This document shows, in pieces, positions 7,180 through 16,775 of a DNA stretch of 64,000 nt. Under the pieces are notes generated by a model that worked only from the letters and a program-made list of their open reading frames with translations, was not told the origin of the DNA and ran no database searches. The stretch comes from Pseudobacter ginsenosidimutans (GTDB lineage Bacteria > Bacteroidota > Bacteroidia > Chitinophagales > Chitinophagaceae): the NCBI RefSeq assembly GCF_007970185.1, contig NZ_CP042431.1, positions 1,674,001 through 1,738,000 on the forward strand, written 5' to 3'. The translations under genes were made by a program, and so were the position numbers. Every line of letters begins with the position of its first letter. Positions within the stretch are counted from its first letter, which is position 1.

Positions 7180-9315
7180 ATGAAAAAGGTCATCAACATA
7201 AATTTCCAGGGCAGGGTGATCCCCATCGAGGAAACTGCCTTCGATCTGCTGAAGCAATACATTGATAGTTTGCGCAGCTACTTCGCCCGGGAGGAAGGAC
7301 GTGATGAAATTATCAATGATATTGAAAGCCGCATCGCTGAACTGTTCTCCGAAAGACTGAAGAAAGGCGCTGTTTGCATTACCGATCAGGATGTGAATGA
7401 AGTAAGCGCCAGCATTGGCCGTCCCGAAGATTTTGAGGACGATGGAGGCAGCACTACCCAGGAAACAACCGGCGAAGAGTCAAAGCAATCACAGCAACAG
7501 CAATCCACCCAGAGTGCCGGCTCACAGCAGTATGCTACCGGCCGTGGCCGTCTCTACCGCAATACTGATGATAAGATCCTCGGTGGCGTTTGTTCCGGTC
7601 TTGCCAACTATCTCGGCATCGACCCTGTGATCCTCCGTATCATCTTCGTTATACTGATGGCGCCATTGTTCTGGGTGTACATCATCCTCTGGATCGTGGT
7701 TCCCGGAAAATCAGTACAGACCAATATCACCAAACGTCTTTACAGAAGCAGTGACGATAAAGTGATTGCCGGTGTGGCAGGTGGTTTGGCTGCCTACTTC
7801 CATATCGACACCTGGATCCCCCGCCTGATATTCGCCCTCCCGCTGATCCTGGCGCTGGTATCCGGCCCTTTTGATTTCTTCTGGAACGATTGGGGCTTCT
7901 GGGGACCTAAATTCATCACAGGCTCTCTCGGCTGGACCCTCTTCATCACGTACGTGATCCTCTGGATTGCAGTACCGGTGGCCGTTACAGCTTCCGAGAA
8001 ACTGGAAGCAAAAGGTGAAAGAGTAGACATCAATTCCATTGCCGATACAGTAAAGGAAGATCTCAAGGGCTTTCAGCAGAAAGCTGAAAAGTGGGGACAG
8101 GAAGTGAAACAATCTGCCCAGCAATTCGGAAGCAAAGCCCAGGAGTTCGGAAAAGAAGCAGGTGAACAATTCAAAACATATACAGGAGAAGCAAGCTCAA
8201 GAGTACAGGGCTCCGGTCTGGGACACGCCATCGGTGTGATCTTCAAAGCGCTCTTCATGCTGATTGCCGGCGGTATTGCTGTGGCTCTCTTCATTGCAGT
8301 GATGTGGGTGCTCTTTGGTGGCTTCAATATCTTCCCGCTGAAAGCCTTCATCCTCGAAGGATTCAAACAGGAAGTACTGGCCTGGCTTTCGCTCATCCTT
8401 TTCCTTGGCATTCCTATCGTTGCTGTACTTACCTGGCTGATCCGCAACATCGCTGGCGTGAAAAAGAACAAATACATCGGGTTTGCATTCGGAACGCTCT
8501 GGACCATCGGACTGATCTGTGTGATCGTTCTGAGTGGACTGATCGCCCGCAATTTCAGATCGCACGAAAAAGTATATGAAGATGCAAGGACTCTCACCAA
8601 TACAAACGGCAGACTGCTGGTAGACATCAAACAGGACAAACGTTTATACTCCAGTGATTGGTTCGGTTTCGATGCAGATGAAGACTGGCCTTTCTACGCA
8701 GTTAGTCCGGATACACTCCTCATCAGCATGGTAAGAGTGAAAGTGGTGAAAAGCCCGGATTCCACCTACCATGCAAAGCTGGTGAAGATGTCACGTGGAC
8801 GTACACCCGAAGTTGCAAGGAACCTCGCCGGCCAGATCAATTTTACACCAGTAGTTGAGAACAATACACTTTACCTGCCTGAAGGCTTTCTTATCAGTCG
8901 TGACGAAAAATGGCGCAGCCAGGGTGTATTGCTGATTCTTGAAGTACCTGTTGGCAAACGCGTAACATTAGACCGTAGCCTGGACAGATATGAACACTTC
9001 GATATCCAGGTGAACCGCCGTGATCGTTATGATTCAGATCTGGACCGCGAATGGCACTGGCTTGAATACGGCAAAGAATATGTAATGACGAAGGATGACG
9101 GCCCTAGAAAAGTGGAAGATATGAGTGAAGGGGAACTGAAGAAAGGAAATTTCAAATTGAAGATCAAAGACGGCGATACTGAGATCAATGCAGAGATCAA
9201 CACCAACGATTCGAATCAAAAAGAAGATCACAATCCCAATAATGACTACCGCTACAAAGGACGTGAAGAAAGAAAAGAGAAAACCGACAGCACAGCAAAG
9301 AAAGTAGCAATCTGA
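7180..9315 (+). CDS. PspC-domain membrane protein with two PspC modules
   Basis: A 711-residue membrane protein. Residues 1-90 form the small cytoplasmic domain typical of Bacteroidota PspC proteins (MKKVININFQGRVIPIEE, ESRIAELFSERL, SIGRPEDFE), followed by a Gln/Ser-rich linker. Two PspC domains follow, near 123-175 (RLYRNTDDKILGGVCSGLA) and 186-272 (KRLYRSSDDKVIAGVAGGLA), each with a hydrophobic helix. A helical charged region (~280-345), several further membrane segments (~350-465) and a large soluble C-terminal domain come next, ending in a Lys/Asp/Glu-rich tail. PspC is a membrane sensor in the phage-shock envelope response of Proteobacteria. Here the role is inferred. It is last in the PadR operon; a terminator follows at 9398. 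Confidence 0.88.
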   Translation: MKKVININFQGRVIPIEETAFDLLKQYIDSLRSYFAREEGRDEIINDIESRIAELFSERLKKGAVCITDQDVNEVSASIGRPEDFEDDGGSTTQETTGEESKQSQQQQSTQSAGSQQYATGRGRLYRNTDDKILGGVCSGLANYLGIDPVILRIIFVILMAPLFWVYIILWIVVPGKSVQTNITKRLYRSSDDKVIAGVAGGLAAYFHIDTWIPRLIFALPLILALVSGPFDFFWNDWGFWGPKFITGSLGWTLFITYVILWIAVPVAVTASEKLEAKGERVDINSIADTVKEDLKGFQQKAEKWGQEVKQSAQQFGSKAQEFGKEAGEQFKTYTGEASSRVQGSGLGHAIGVIFKALFMLIAGGIAVALFIAVMWVLFGGFNIFPLKAFILEGFKQEVLAWLSLILFLGIPIVAVLTWLIRNIAGVKKNKYIGFAFGTLWTIGLICVIVLSGLIARNFRSHEKVYEDARTLTNTNGRLLVDIKQDKRLYSSDWFGFDADEDWPFYAVSPDTLLISMVRVKVVKSPDSTYHAKLVKMSRGRTPEVARNLAGQINFTPVVENNTLYLPEGFLISRDEKWRSQGVLLILEVPVGKRVTLDRSLDRYEHFDIQVNRRDRYDSDLDREWHWLEYGKEYVMTKDDGPRKVEDMSEGELKKGNFKLKIKDGDTEINAEINTNDSNQKEDHNPNNDYRYKGREERKEKTDSTAKKVAI

Positions 9316-9397
9316 TCAGAAAGCCACAACAGGACTGCATTTCCCCGCACACACCCTTGCAGGACCGTTGCTAAAAATAGGTTGAAGTTGGAACAAC

Positions 9398-9434
9398 GGG
9401 GTCCGTCGCCAGATGTGGCAGGGCCCCTTTTTTA
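9398..9434 (+). terminator. Rho-independent terminator of the PadR/PspC operon
   Basis: GGGGTCC pairs with GGGCCCC (one G-U pair), with an inner CCA/TGG pair, and is followed by seven Ts. It lies 82 nt after the PspC-type gene. Confidence 0.7.
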
Positions 9435-9493
9435 TGCCCTGCCGTAACGGCCGGATCAAAAGCATGCACCTCTAACTCCTTAAAAATTTTCAT

Positions 9494-10336
9494 ATGAAGA
9501 ATAAAACTTTGAGAATCGGACTTTGGATGATCGCTATCATCTTATCCCTGCTCGGCACCATTTACCTGGTTGCCTGGAAGAGCCCCAAATATTACAAACT
9601 GGAAAAAGCATACAATTCAAAAGACAGCATTGTTCCATTCCGCGATTACAGCGCATATGCCAATCATCCCCGACCTTTTGTTGTGGAAGGAGAGAACTTT
9701 GTGATTGTGGGAGCGCCACATACGAGGGACCCTAAAAATCCTGATCTGCGCCTGGTCCATCAGAAATGGAACAGACTGAAACCAACAATGGCGCTGGTGG
9801 AAGGAAGGCTCGGTTTCCTGATCCCTTATTTGATGGACCCGGTAAAACAACTCGGAGAAGGAGGTTATGTGAAAAAGCTCGCCAGCAAAGATGGAGTACC
9901 GGTTTACACATGGGACCTATCCAAAGAATCGCTGGCTGTTGCGCTCCAGGATTCCTTTTCCAAAGAACAGATTGCACTCGGACAGATATTGAATCCTTAT
10001 TTCAGTAATCTCCGGTTCGGAAAGCCTGCTTCTCCTGAGAACTATATTCAACCTTTCCTGAAACGGGCTGCGTACGTTGGACAAGAAGCCGGTTTCAAAA
10101 ATGCCGCTGATGTAGATCTTGCCTGGAAAAAATATTTTCCCCAGGGACCCGACTGGAGGGATGTGTCTGATGAAAAGGAGTTGCCTGGTTATCTTTCTTC
10201 CATGATGGCGGCATCCAACGATCTCCGGAACCGGCACCTGGTGGGCATTGTAAAGGAACTGACAGCAAAAAACGAAAAGGTTTTCCTCATCTGCGGATCC
10301 AGTCATGCATTCTGCGTGTCGCCTGCTTTCCGTTAA
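9494..10336 (+). CDS. Membrane-anchored TraB/GumN (TIKI)-like protein
   Basis: A 280-residue protein with one N-terminal hydrophobic segment (IGLWMIAIILSLLGTIYLVAW, residues ~8-28) that serves as a signal anchor or signal peptide. The remainder carries the pattern of the TraB/TIKI superfamily. The first GxxH is GAPH (~75-78). A conserved glutamate lies in MALVEGR (~100). The Asn-Arg segment DLRNRHLVG comes before the end, and the second GxxH is GSSH near the C-terminus. Members of this superfamily include the TIKI metalloproteases, and the motifs are the expected metal-site residues, so a peptidase is possible but unproven. It is monocistronic, between a terminator upstream and the gcvT promoter downstream. 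Confidence 0.6.
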   Translation: MKNKTLRIGLWMIAIILSLLGTIYLVAWKSPKYYKLEKAYNSKDSIVPFRDYSAYANHPRPFVVEGENFVIVGAPHTRDPKNPDLRLVHQKWNRLKPTMALVEGRLGFLIPYLMDPVKQLGEGGYVKKLASKDGVPVYTWDLSKESLAVALQDSFSKEQIALGQILNPYFSNLRFGKPASPENYIQPFLKRAAYVGQEAGFKNAADVDLAWKKYFPQGPDWRDVSDEKELPGYLSSMMAASNDLRNRHLVGIVKELTAKNEKVFLICGSSHAFCVSPAFR

Positions 10337-10357
10337 GTCTGTTCACAATTTCTTTTT

Positions 10358-10389
10358 ATTGGTCGCCTTATGGGCAACCTGTAATTTTG
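10358..10389 (+). promoter_or_regulatory. Promoter of gcvT
   Basis: The -7 box TAATTTTG (10382-10389) is perfect. ATTG (10358-10361) sits 20 nt upstream as a near-consensus -33 box. The start codon follows 18 nt after the -7 box. Confidence 0.6.
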
Positions 10390-10407
10390 CAGCTCTAAAA
10401 AAGCTAT

Positions 10408-11493
10408 ATGAAGAATACTCCTTTTACGAACAAGCACATAGCGCTGGGAGCTAAAATGGCTGAGTTCGCTGGTTACAACATGCCGATCTCTTATTCTGGT
10501 ATCAACGATGAACACGCAACCGTGCGCAACAATGCCGGCGTATTTGATGTAAGCCATATGGGCGAGTTCATTCTGAAAGGAGAAAATGCCCTGGACCTGA
10601 TCCAGCGCGTCACTACCAACGATGCATCCAAGCTCACTAACGGAAAAGCACAGTACAGCTCACTGCCCAATAACAATGGCGGTCTCGTGGATGACCTCCT
10701 CGTTTACTGCATCGAAGAGAATAAAGTGTACATGCTGGTGGTGAATGCATCCAATATCGAAAAAGACTGGGACCGCATCAGCAGCTTCAACACCAAAGGC
10801 GTTGAGATGCACAATGTGTCTGACAAAACATGTCTGCTGGCAATCCAGGGGCCCAATGCCACAAAGATCCTTCAGACCCTTACAGACCTGGACATTCTCA
10901 ATCTCAAGTATTACACTTTCGCAAAAGGAACTTTTGCCGGCGTGGAAAATGTACTGGTCAGCGCAACTGGCTATACCGGCGCTGGTGGTGTAGAGATTTA
11001 TTTTGAAGATAAAGACGGCAATGCCGACAAGATCTGGGACGCCATCTTTGCTGCAGGCGGTCCGCAGGGGATGAAACCCATCGGTCTTGGTGCACGCGAT
11101 ACCCTCCGCCTCGAAATGGGATTCTGCCTGTACGGAAATGATATCGATGATAACACATCTCCATTGGAAGCTGGTCTTGGCTGGATCACTAAATTCACCA
11201 AGGACTTCCCTTCAAGGGCCATCTTCGAGCAACAAAAGAACAACGGCGTTGAACGCAAGCTGGTAGGATTTGAAATGATCGACAGAGGCATTCCCCGCCA
11301 TGATTACGAGATCGCCGATAAAGACGGCAACGTGATCGGCAAGGTAACTTCCGGAACGCAATCACCCAGCCTCGGTAAAGCCATCGGCATGGGCTATGTG
11401 AAAACCGAACTGGCTGTACTGGACTCCATCATCTACATCAAAGTAAGAGATAAGTTGCTCCAGGCGAAAGTGGTTAAATTCCCATTCGCTTAA
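10408..11493 (+). CDS. gcvT: Glycine cleavage system T protein (aminomethyltransferase)
   Basis: A 361-residue enzyme that takes the aminomethyl group from the lipoylated H protein, releases ammonia and forms 5,10-methylene-tetrahydrofolate. The GCV_T folate-binding domain is complete. Seen motifs are [10 protein letters not shown] (~20-29), FDVSHMGE (~46-53), the catalytic-aspartate segment [10 protein letters not shown] (91-100), [27 protein letters not shown] and the C-terminal barrel with [19 protein letters not shown]. The length is standard. Other gcv genes are not in the window, which is common in Bacteroidota. It has its own promoter, and a SRPBCC protein follows 60 nt later. Confidence 0.97.
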   Translation: MKNTPFTNKHIALGAKMAEFAGYNMPISYSGINDEHATVRNNAGVFDVSHMGEFILKGENALDLIQRVTTNDASKLTNGKAQYSSLPNNNGGLVDDLLVYCIEENKVYMLVVNASNIEKDWDRISSFNTKGVEMHNVSDKTCLLAIQGPNATKILQTLTDLDILNLKYYTFAKGTFAGVENVLVSATGYTGAGGVEIYFEDKDGNADKIWDAIFAAGGPQGMKPIGLGARDTLRLEMGFCLYGNDIDDNTSPLEAGLGWITKFTKDFPSRAIFEQQKNNGVERKLVGFEMIDRGIPRHDYEIADKDGNVIGKVTSGTQSPSLGKAIGMGYVKTELAVLDSIIYIKVRDKLLQAKVVKFPFA

Positions 11494-11553
11494 AGCATTG
11501 GCTCATTTCTTGCTGGTAATTCACCCCCGGACTCCGGCAGCAAACAATGACCT

Positions 11554-12039
11554 ATGCCCATTATCCATCTAACAACATTTATTGCGGCTCCGGCAGAACG
11601 TGTGTTCGACCTGAGCCGCAGTATTGATTTTCATAAGAAGAGCATGAGCCATACCGGCGAAGATGCTGTTGCCGGTGTAAGAGCCGGGCTCATGGAGCTG
11701 CACGAGTCTGTAACCTGGAAGGCCCGCCACTTCAGGAAAACACGCTACATGAAAGTAGCTGTCACGGCCATGAAACGCCCCTTCTCCTTCATCGATGAAA
11801 TGGAAAAAGGCGATCTCAAGTCCATGAAACATGAGCACTATTTCAAGCAGATCGAGAATGGCACCCTCATGATCGATGTATTCAGCTTTGAAGCCCCTTA
11901 CGGATTTATCGGTTCCATCGCCAACAAATTGTTTCTCAGGAAATATTTCGAAAAATTACTGGTGCTGCGCAATGACCAGATCAGGCAGTATGCGGAGAGC
12001 GACAAATGGAAATTTGTTCTAATGACACACAACGCGTAA
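11554..12039 (+). CDS. SRPBCC-family (START/Bet v1-like) protein
   Basis: A 161-residue protein with the helix-grip fold pattern of SRPBCC proteins, including the opening IIHLTTFIAAPAERVFDLS (strand, then helix) and VTWKARHFRKTRYM. Internal strands include DVFSFEAPYGFIG, and a long C-terminal helix ends in FEKLLVLRNDQIRQYAE. The fold binds lipids or hydrophobic ligands in many families, and no catalytic residue is recognisable. It follows gcvT in the same direction by 60 nt, but folate metabolism offers no obvious link. The 3' end of the gene contains a promoter-like sequence for comB. Confidence 0.75.
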   Translation: MPIIHLTTFIAAPAERVFDLSRSIDFHKKSMSHTGEDAVAGVRAGLMELHESVTWKARHFRKTRYMKVAVTAMKRPFSFIDEMEKGDLKSMKHEHYFKQIENGTLMIDVFSFEAPYGFIGSIANKLFLRKYFEKLLVLRNDQIRQYAESDKWKFVLMTHNA

Positions 12040-12044
12040 AATTG
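12013..12044 (+). promoter_or_regulatory. Promoter of comB inside the end of the SRPBCC gene
   Basis: TTTG (12013-12016) and TAAAATTG (12037-12044, one mismatch to TAnnTTTG) are 20 nt apart, 40 nt before the comB start. Confidence 0.5.
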
Positions 12045-12084
12045 CAGCAAATTTCCGTCCATTAATTAAATCTCAGCCATCGGC

Positions 12085-12822
12085 ATGTCTCAAGTAAAAC
12101 CCTCTTTGTATACTTCCCTTTCCCCGGCTCTTTTGCATTTACATGACCTGAACAATACTGTGGTGGTGATCATCGATGTATTGAGGGCCACGTCTACCAT
12201 CGCTACTGCGCTTTACAACGGCGCCCGTTGCGTGATACCTGTAGACAGCGTGGCAAGATGCATCGAGCTTGGAAAGAATATCGACTCCATTACTGCCGGA
12301 GAACGTGATGGGCAGATTGCCGAGGGCCTTCAATATGGCAACTCCCCTTTCGAATACCCTGAGTCTTTCATCAAAGGAAAAACGCTGGTGCTGACCACCA
12401 CCAATGGCACCAAGTTATTGCATATGGCGCTGGAAAGAGGAGCAGGCGAAGTGATCACCGGATCCTTCCCCAACCTCAGTTCCGTTTGCGATTACCTGTT
12501 GGCTTCCAAACAAAATGTGATTCTCGGTTGTGCGGCATGGAAAGACAAAGTGAACCTGGAAGACACGCTCTTTGCGGGTGCAGTGATCAACCGTGTACAG
12601 GAACATTTTTCCATCAACTGCGATTCATCCAAATTGGCTGCTACCCTTTATGATGCCGCCAAAGATGATCTGTACGGTTTCATGCATGAGAAGAACGCGT
12701 CGCATTACCAACGCCTCACAGGATTTGGCCTGGAAAAGGATATCCGTTACTGCCTTACGCCAGATGTAGCCAATGTGCTGCCTTTTTATGGTGATGGAAA
12801 ACTGACGATACACTCCTGGTAA
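12085..12822 (+). CDS. comB: 2-phosphosulfolactate phosphatase family protein
   Basis: A 245-residue protein of the ComB family, Mg-dependent phosphatases that convert 2-phosphosulfolactate to sulfolactate in coenzyme M synthesis. The family motifs are intact: VVIIDVLRATSTI (~27-39), ITAGERDG with GNSPFEY, LTTTNGTK (~103-110), ITGSFPN and ILGCAAWKDKVNLEDTLFAGA. ComB homologues are widespread in bacteria that make no coenzyme M. The true substrate here may therefore be another phosphorylated 2-hydroxy acid, or the enzyme may serve sulfonate (for example sulfonolipid-related) metabolism; that is inference. The gene appears to have its own promoter. Confidence 0.9.
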   Translation: MSQVKPSLYTSLSPALLHLHDLNNTVVVIIDVLRATSTIATALYNGARCVIPVDSVARCIELGKNIDSITAGERDGQIAEGLQYGNSPFEYPESFIKGKTLVLTTTNGTKLLHMALERGAGEVITGSFPNLSSVCDYLLASKQNVILGCAAWKDKVNLEDTLFAGAVINRVQEHFSINCDSSKLAATLYDAAKDDLYGFMHEKNASHYQRLTGFGLEKDIRYCLTPDVANVLPFYGDGKLTIHSW

Positions 12823-12842
12823 AAACTGGCAGTTCATTTGCG

Positions 12843-12850
12843 TAAGTTTG
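12843..12850 (+). promoter_or_regulatory. -7 box upstream of the MscS-type gene
   Basis: TAAGTTTG is a perfect TAnnTTTG match, 53 nt before the start at 12904. No clear -33 box is seen. Confidence 0.4.
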
Positions 12851-12903
12851 TATTGCTCCCCCAACCCGTCCGTCTATCTTTTTAACAATAAAAGCTTATT
12901 CAG

Positions 12904-13962
12904 ATGGAATCATTCTGGCAATACCAGTTCTGGGGTAATACAATATTAGCTTATACCATTGCTGCCGGCGGCATTATCCTTGCCTGGCTGATCATCCGTT
13001 TGCTGAAAGGCAAAGTGCTGAAAAAGATCCTTGATTACACTACCAAAACCGAGAGCAGGTACGACGATGTGATCTTCAGTACCATTCAGCGGTTTGTGCT
13101 GCCATGGATCTATATTTTCGTGAATTACCAGATCCTGCAGCAACTGCACTGGAGCCCTAAATGGGAACGTGTTCTTCACGTAGCCATGGCCGTTGTGACC
13201 ACCTACTTCTTTGTGAGGATCGTGAACCATGTGCTAACGCTCATGCTCACCGGCATCATGCGCAAACGCAATGAGACTGAATACCGGATGAAGCAAATGC
13301 GTGGAGCACTGCTGGTATTGAAAGTGATCATATGGGCAGTGGCCATTGTATTTCTCATAGACAACCTGGGGTATAATGTCACTACCATGATTGCCGGCCT
13401 GGGTGTAGGTGGCATAGCCATTGCATTGGCTGCTCAAACTATCCTGGGAGATCTGTTTGGTTATTTCGTGATCTTCTTCGATAAGCCTTTCGAGATCGGC
13501 GATTATGTGGTGTGGGGCGATAAGGCAGGAAATATCGAATACATCGGTATCAAAACCACGCGTATCCGCAGTTTGGGCGGAGAGCAACTGGTTGTTACCA
13601 ACTCTGATCTGACCAAACAGGCGCTGTCTAATTTCAAAAGCCTGCAACAGCGAAGGGAAGTGTTGAAGATCGGTGTTACTTACGATACGCCGGTGGATGT
13701 GTTGCAGGAAATTCCCGGAATGATCAGGCAGATCATCGAAAGCAAACCGAAAACGAGATTCGATCGCGCACATATGGCTGCATTGGCAGACAGCAGTATC
13801 AATTTTGAAGTGGTGTACCTGATCCTTACCACTGATTACAACGAGTACATGGATACGAGACAGGCAGTGTTATTCGACATACTGACCAAATTCAGGGAAA
13901 CGAAAGTGAACTTTGCTTATCCAACGCAAACCCTCTACTACAAAGCAACAGCCACAGTTTAG
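12904..13962 (+). CDS. MscS-family small-conductance mechanosensitive channel
   Basis: A 352-residue inner-membrane protein. Four hydrophobic helices are visible: near residues 15-35, 60-80, 95-120 and 135-180. The last is the pore helix typical of the MscS family, with its Gly/Ala-rich run GLGVGGIAIALAAQTILGDLF. The beta domain follows (FFDKPFEIGDYVVWGDKAGNIEYIGIKTTRIR, then VVTNSDL). A C-terminal alpha/beta domain completes the fold. Such channels open under membrane tension during hypo-osmotic shock and release small solutes. Length and architecture are typical. It is monocistronic, with a 444-nt gap before rho. Confidence 0.93.
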   Translation: MESFWQYQFWGNTILAYTIAAGGIILAWLIIRLLKGKVLKKILDYTTKTESRYDDVIFSTIQRFVLPWIYIFVNYQILQQLHWSPKWERVLHVAMAVVTTYFFVRIVNHVLTLMLTGIMRKRNETEYRMKQMRGALLVLKVIIWAVAIVFLIDNLGYNVTTMIAGLGVGGIAIALAAQTILGDLFGYFVIFFDKPFEIGDYVVWGDKAGNIEYIGIKTTRIRSLGGEQLVVTNSDLTKQALSNFKSLQQRREVLKIGVTYDTPVDVLQEIPGMIRQIIESKPKTRFDRAHMAALADSSINFEVVYLILTTDYNEYMDTRQAVLFDILTKFRETKVNFAYPTQTLYYKATATV

Positions 13963-14134
13963 GTGATCCCGGAACCTGTTACAATCAATGTGCAAAGAAC
14001 AGCTATTGCGGAAACCTGCAAAAGTTGAAAAGGACTGAACAAGGTGACAACAGGTCAGTTGTTAATGGATCGGTAAATGAAGTGGTCGGAACCTAACAGG
14101 TAAGGGTAAACATGTATCGGCCTGAAAGCCTTGT

Positions 14135-14185
14135 AATGCCCGGATTGTCAGGGTTTCAGCGGACTGAAAACCATTTTCCGGCATT
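14135..14185. promoter_or_regulatory. Nested hairpins between the MscS gene and rho
   Basis: AATGCC (14135-14140) pairs with GGCATT (14180-14185) around a perfect inner hairpin, TTTCAG-CGGA-CTGAAA (14154-14169). No U-tract follows. It lies upstream of the predicted rho promoter, so it may end the mscS transcript or belong to a longer rho leader. The rest of the gap (13963-14134 and 14260-14406) shows nothing else I can name. Confidence 0.35.
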
Positions 14186-14229
14186 GAGAATAGCCAGCGG
14201 GAAAAAGCGTTTGCAGGCAGTCAAAAATT

Positions 14230-14259
14230 TTTGCTTTTTGCAAATTTGACGTATTATTG
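14230..14259 (+). promoter_or_regulatory. Candidate rho promoter
   Basis: TTTG (14230-14233) and TATTATTG (14252-14259, one mismatch to TAnnTTTG) are 18 nt apart. The implied leader to the rho start at 14407 is about 140 nt, long enough for the autogenous attenuation known for rho in other bacteria. Confidence 0.4.
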
Positions 14260-14406
14260 TGCCGGAATAAGGCTGATAAGTCGCCCCTGATTTCTCTCAA
14301 CTCGTCAGTTTTTCTGATTCCGTTCAATATAATAACTCATTTCAAATCGTTTTTTCAACACACAAAGATTGGTTTTCTGATCAAGTGTTAAACACTCAAG
14401 ATTTTT

Positions 14407-16104
14407 ATGTATGACATTCTGCAACTGAACGACATGCTCGTTCCTGAGCTGCTGGATATAGCAGAGCAGTTAAAAATCTCCAACGCTAAAAAGCTCGACA
14501 AGCAAGAACTGATCTACAAGATCCTCGACAAACAGGCCGTCCTGGCCAGCGCTAATAAGGGCAACAACGCAGAAGAAAAAGGCAAACGCAAACGTGTTAT
14601 CAAAGCAACTACCGCCAACAGCACAGAAGAAGCTGATGTAATGAGCGGTGGTGAAGAAAAGAAAAAAGAATCCAGGGAAACTCCTGCCAGCAAAGCGCCT
14701 GTAGCGAAGAAGAAAGCAATGGAGAAATCAGTGGAGAAAGCAGCAGCAGCAGCGGCTCCCGCTCCCGTGGCAAAGAAAGGCCGTGGCAAGAAAGATGCGC
14801 AGCCGGTTGAAGAACAACCGATGTCGCTCGACCTCGATGCTAATATTCCCGATGAGATGGAAGAAGAAGATGTAGCCATTGAACAACCAGGTGAAATGCA
14901 TACTGATGTAGTTCACCACCAGGGACCTAATGGCGACAACCAGCATAAACCTTATCAAAATCGTCGCGAAACAGCCTTCAACATTGAGTTTGACGGTGTG
15001 ATCCTCGGCGAAGGCGTTCTCGAAATGATGCCTGATGGTTATGGTTTCCTCCGCTCTTCAGACTATAACTACCTCTCTTCTCCCGATGATATTTATGTTT
15101 CTCCTTCACAGATCAAACTCTTCGGTCTTAAAACCGGCGATACTGTGTATGGAGCTGTTCGCCCTCCGAAAGAAGGTGAAAAATATTTCGCACTGTTGAA
15201 AGTAGAGACTATCAACGGCAAACAACCGGAAGATGTGCGGGACCGTGTTCCTTTCGATTACCTCACGCCACTCTTCCCCTACGAAAAACTCAATATCTTC
15301 ACTACTCCCAACAGCTATAGCACTCGTATCATTGACCTTTTCACCCCTATCGGAAAAGGACAACGTGGTTTGATCGTAGCCCAGCCTAAAACAGGTAAAA
15401 CTGTTCTGCTGAAAGAAATAGCCAATGCCATCGCAGCCAATCACCCTGAATGTTACCTGATGGTAGTACTCGTGGATGAGCGCCCTGAGGAGGTGACCGA
15501 TATGGAACGCAGCGTAAGAGCAGAAGTGATCGCTTCTACTTTCGACGAACCTGCTGAGAAACATGTAAAGGTTTCCACTATCGCGCTTCAAAAAGCAAAA
15601 AGACTGGTAGAGTGCGGACATGATGTGATCATCCTCCTGGATTCCATCACTCGTCTTGCCCGTGCCCACAATACTGTTGCTCCTGCTTCCGGTAAAGTAC
15701 TTTCCGGTGGTGTGGAAGCTAACGCCATGCAGAAACCGAAACAGTTCTTCGGTGCTGCACGTAAGATCGAGAATGGCGGATCACTCACCATCCTGGCCAC
15801 TGCACTCATCGATACCGGATCCAAAATGGACGAGGTGATCTTCGAAGAGTTCAAAGGTACCGGTAACATGGAGCTTCAGCTCGATCGCCGCCTGGCAAAC
15901 CGCCGTATCTTCCCTGCCATCGACCTGGTTGCATCATCCACCCGCCGTGATGATCTCCTCCTCGAAAAGGAAGTGCTTCAACGCATGAACCTTCTTCGTG
16001 TGTACCTCACCGATATGAACACGGAGGAGGCGATGCATGAACTCCTCAGAAGAATGCGCGGAACCAAGGATAATCAGGAGTTTTTGGCGAGCATGAATGG
16101 ATAA
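14407..16104 (+). CDS. rho: Transcription termination factor Rho
   Basis: A 565-residue RNA-dependent helicase. Residues 1-45 are the Rho N-domain ([20 protein letters not shown]). Residues ~50-190 are a low-complexity insert rich in Lys, Glu and Ala, as is usual for Bacteroidota Rho. The cold-shock RNA-binding domain follows ([20 protein letters not shown], ~200-275). The RecA-like ATPase has Walker A (QPKTGKT, ~328), the ERPEEVTDM segment, Walker B ([17 protein letters not shown]) and the Q/R-loop region through [16 protein letters not shown]. All catalytic motifs are present. A terminator and an intergenic structured element follow directly. Confidence 0.97.
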   Translation: MYDILQLNDMLVPELLDIAEQLKISNAKKLDKQELIYKILDKQAVLASANKGNNAEEKGKRKRVIKATTANSTEEADVMSGGEEKKKESRETPASKAPVAKKKAMEKSVEKAAAAAAPAPVAKKGRGKKDAQPVEEQPMSLDLDANIPDEMEEEDVAIEQPGEMHTDVVHHQGPNGDNQHKPYQNRRETAFNIEFDGVILGEGVLEMMPDGYGFLRSSDYNYLSSPDDIYVSPSQIKLFGLKTGDTVYGAVRPPKEGEKYFALLKVETINGKQPEDVRDRVPFDYLTPLFPYEKLNIFTTPNSYSTRIIDLFTPIGKGQRGLIVAQPKTGKTVLLKEIANAIAANHPECYLMVVLVDERPEEVTDMERSVRAEVIASTFDEPAEKHVKVSTIALQKAKRLVECGHDVIILLDSITRLARAHNTVAPASGKVLSGGVEANAMQKPKQFFGAARKIENGGSLTILATALIDTGSKMDEVIFEEFKGTGNMELQLDRRLANRRIFPAIDLVASSTRRDDLLLEKEVLQRMNLLRVYLTDMNTEEAMHELLRRMRGTKDNQEFLASMNG

Positions 16105-16124
16105 TGCAATTCTTAATTTATTGT

Positions 16125-16157
16125 AAGCCGGTTGGGGGTTCCCAGCCGGCTTTTTTG
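16125..16157 (+). terminator. Rho-independent terminator after rho
   Basis: AAGCCGG-TTGGG pairs with CCCAG-CCGGCTT and is followed by six Ts, 20 nt after the rho stop codon. Confidence 0.85.
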
Positions 16158-16170
16158 TTTTATATGCTGT

Positions 16171-16325
16171 GGGCCGGAGAAGGGATATAAGATGCCGGCT
16201 GACGAAACGAACTAACGCAGGAGGATATGTTTGGGCTTTGGGTTGGAGGGATGGGGCTGTGGTGCCGGGACGGGCTTCTTCGCTTATGTTTCGAAGGCCG
16301 GCATCTTATATCCCTTCCCCGGCCC
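16171..16325 (+). repeat. Structured intergenic element, copy 2 (covarying-arm stem-loop)
   Basis: The arms 16171-16199 and 16297-16325 are complementary at 28 of 29 positions (core AGGGATATAAGATGCCGGC). An inner pair CGAAAC / GTTTCG extends the stem. The loop (AACGCAGGAGGATAT, then GGGCTTCTTCGCTTATG) matches the loops of the copies at 2299 and 16836 in reverse complement, while the arm sequences differ. It begins 13 nt after the rho terminator. Here the second conserved block found with the other two copies is not seen. Confidence 0.8.
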
Positions 16326-16729
16326 CGTGCACAATCAACGTTCAACAGCTTCGGCCGATGAATCAATAGTTCTTATAAAATTGAAGAAGCATCTTTTCCA
16401 TTCGGGCTAAAAAAACTTTGGATACTCCTTTCTTCCCCGCGCATGGAGGAGGTTCATGCATTTAGAAAAAAAAGGGGGAAAAGTGCATCACTCCAATTAA
16501 TTGCAGTAAGAAAATAGTTGTGTAATCAATCAGGTTGTAATAAGAGAGTAAGAAAATGTAAGGTCAATTTTGTATTGCAACAAAGAATAGCAACATGTTA
16601 AATAGAATAGGTAATGAAAATGTATTCTTTAACTTATCTCGCAAATGCAGCACCAATAATGCTTTCAGGCTACTCCCATCAAAAAAGAATAAAGCAGATG
16701 ATAAAGACTGCCCAATCATAATACCACTG
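16326..16729. other. Gene-free spacer between element copies 2 and 3
   Basis: An AT-rich stretch with no gene, tRNA or terminator I can support. Short open frames on both strands lack start context and family features. Confidence 0.5.
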
Positions 16730-16775
16730 CCTGCCATTACTTGTGCTGACGCACCTGTTCCCCATCCTCCTCCAC
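16730..16775 (-). repeat. Conserved block associated with structured element copy 3
   Basis: This block matches 2188-2233: CCTGCCATTACT, then GCACCTGTTCCCC and a C-rich end. It lies 60 nt before the left arm of the stem-loop at 16836, in the same order and orientation as in copy 1. On the minus strand it reads GWGTGASAQVMAG, in a frame that stays open for 86 codons but resembles the copy 1 frame only locally. Confidence 0.6.
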
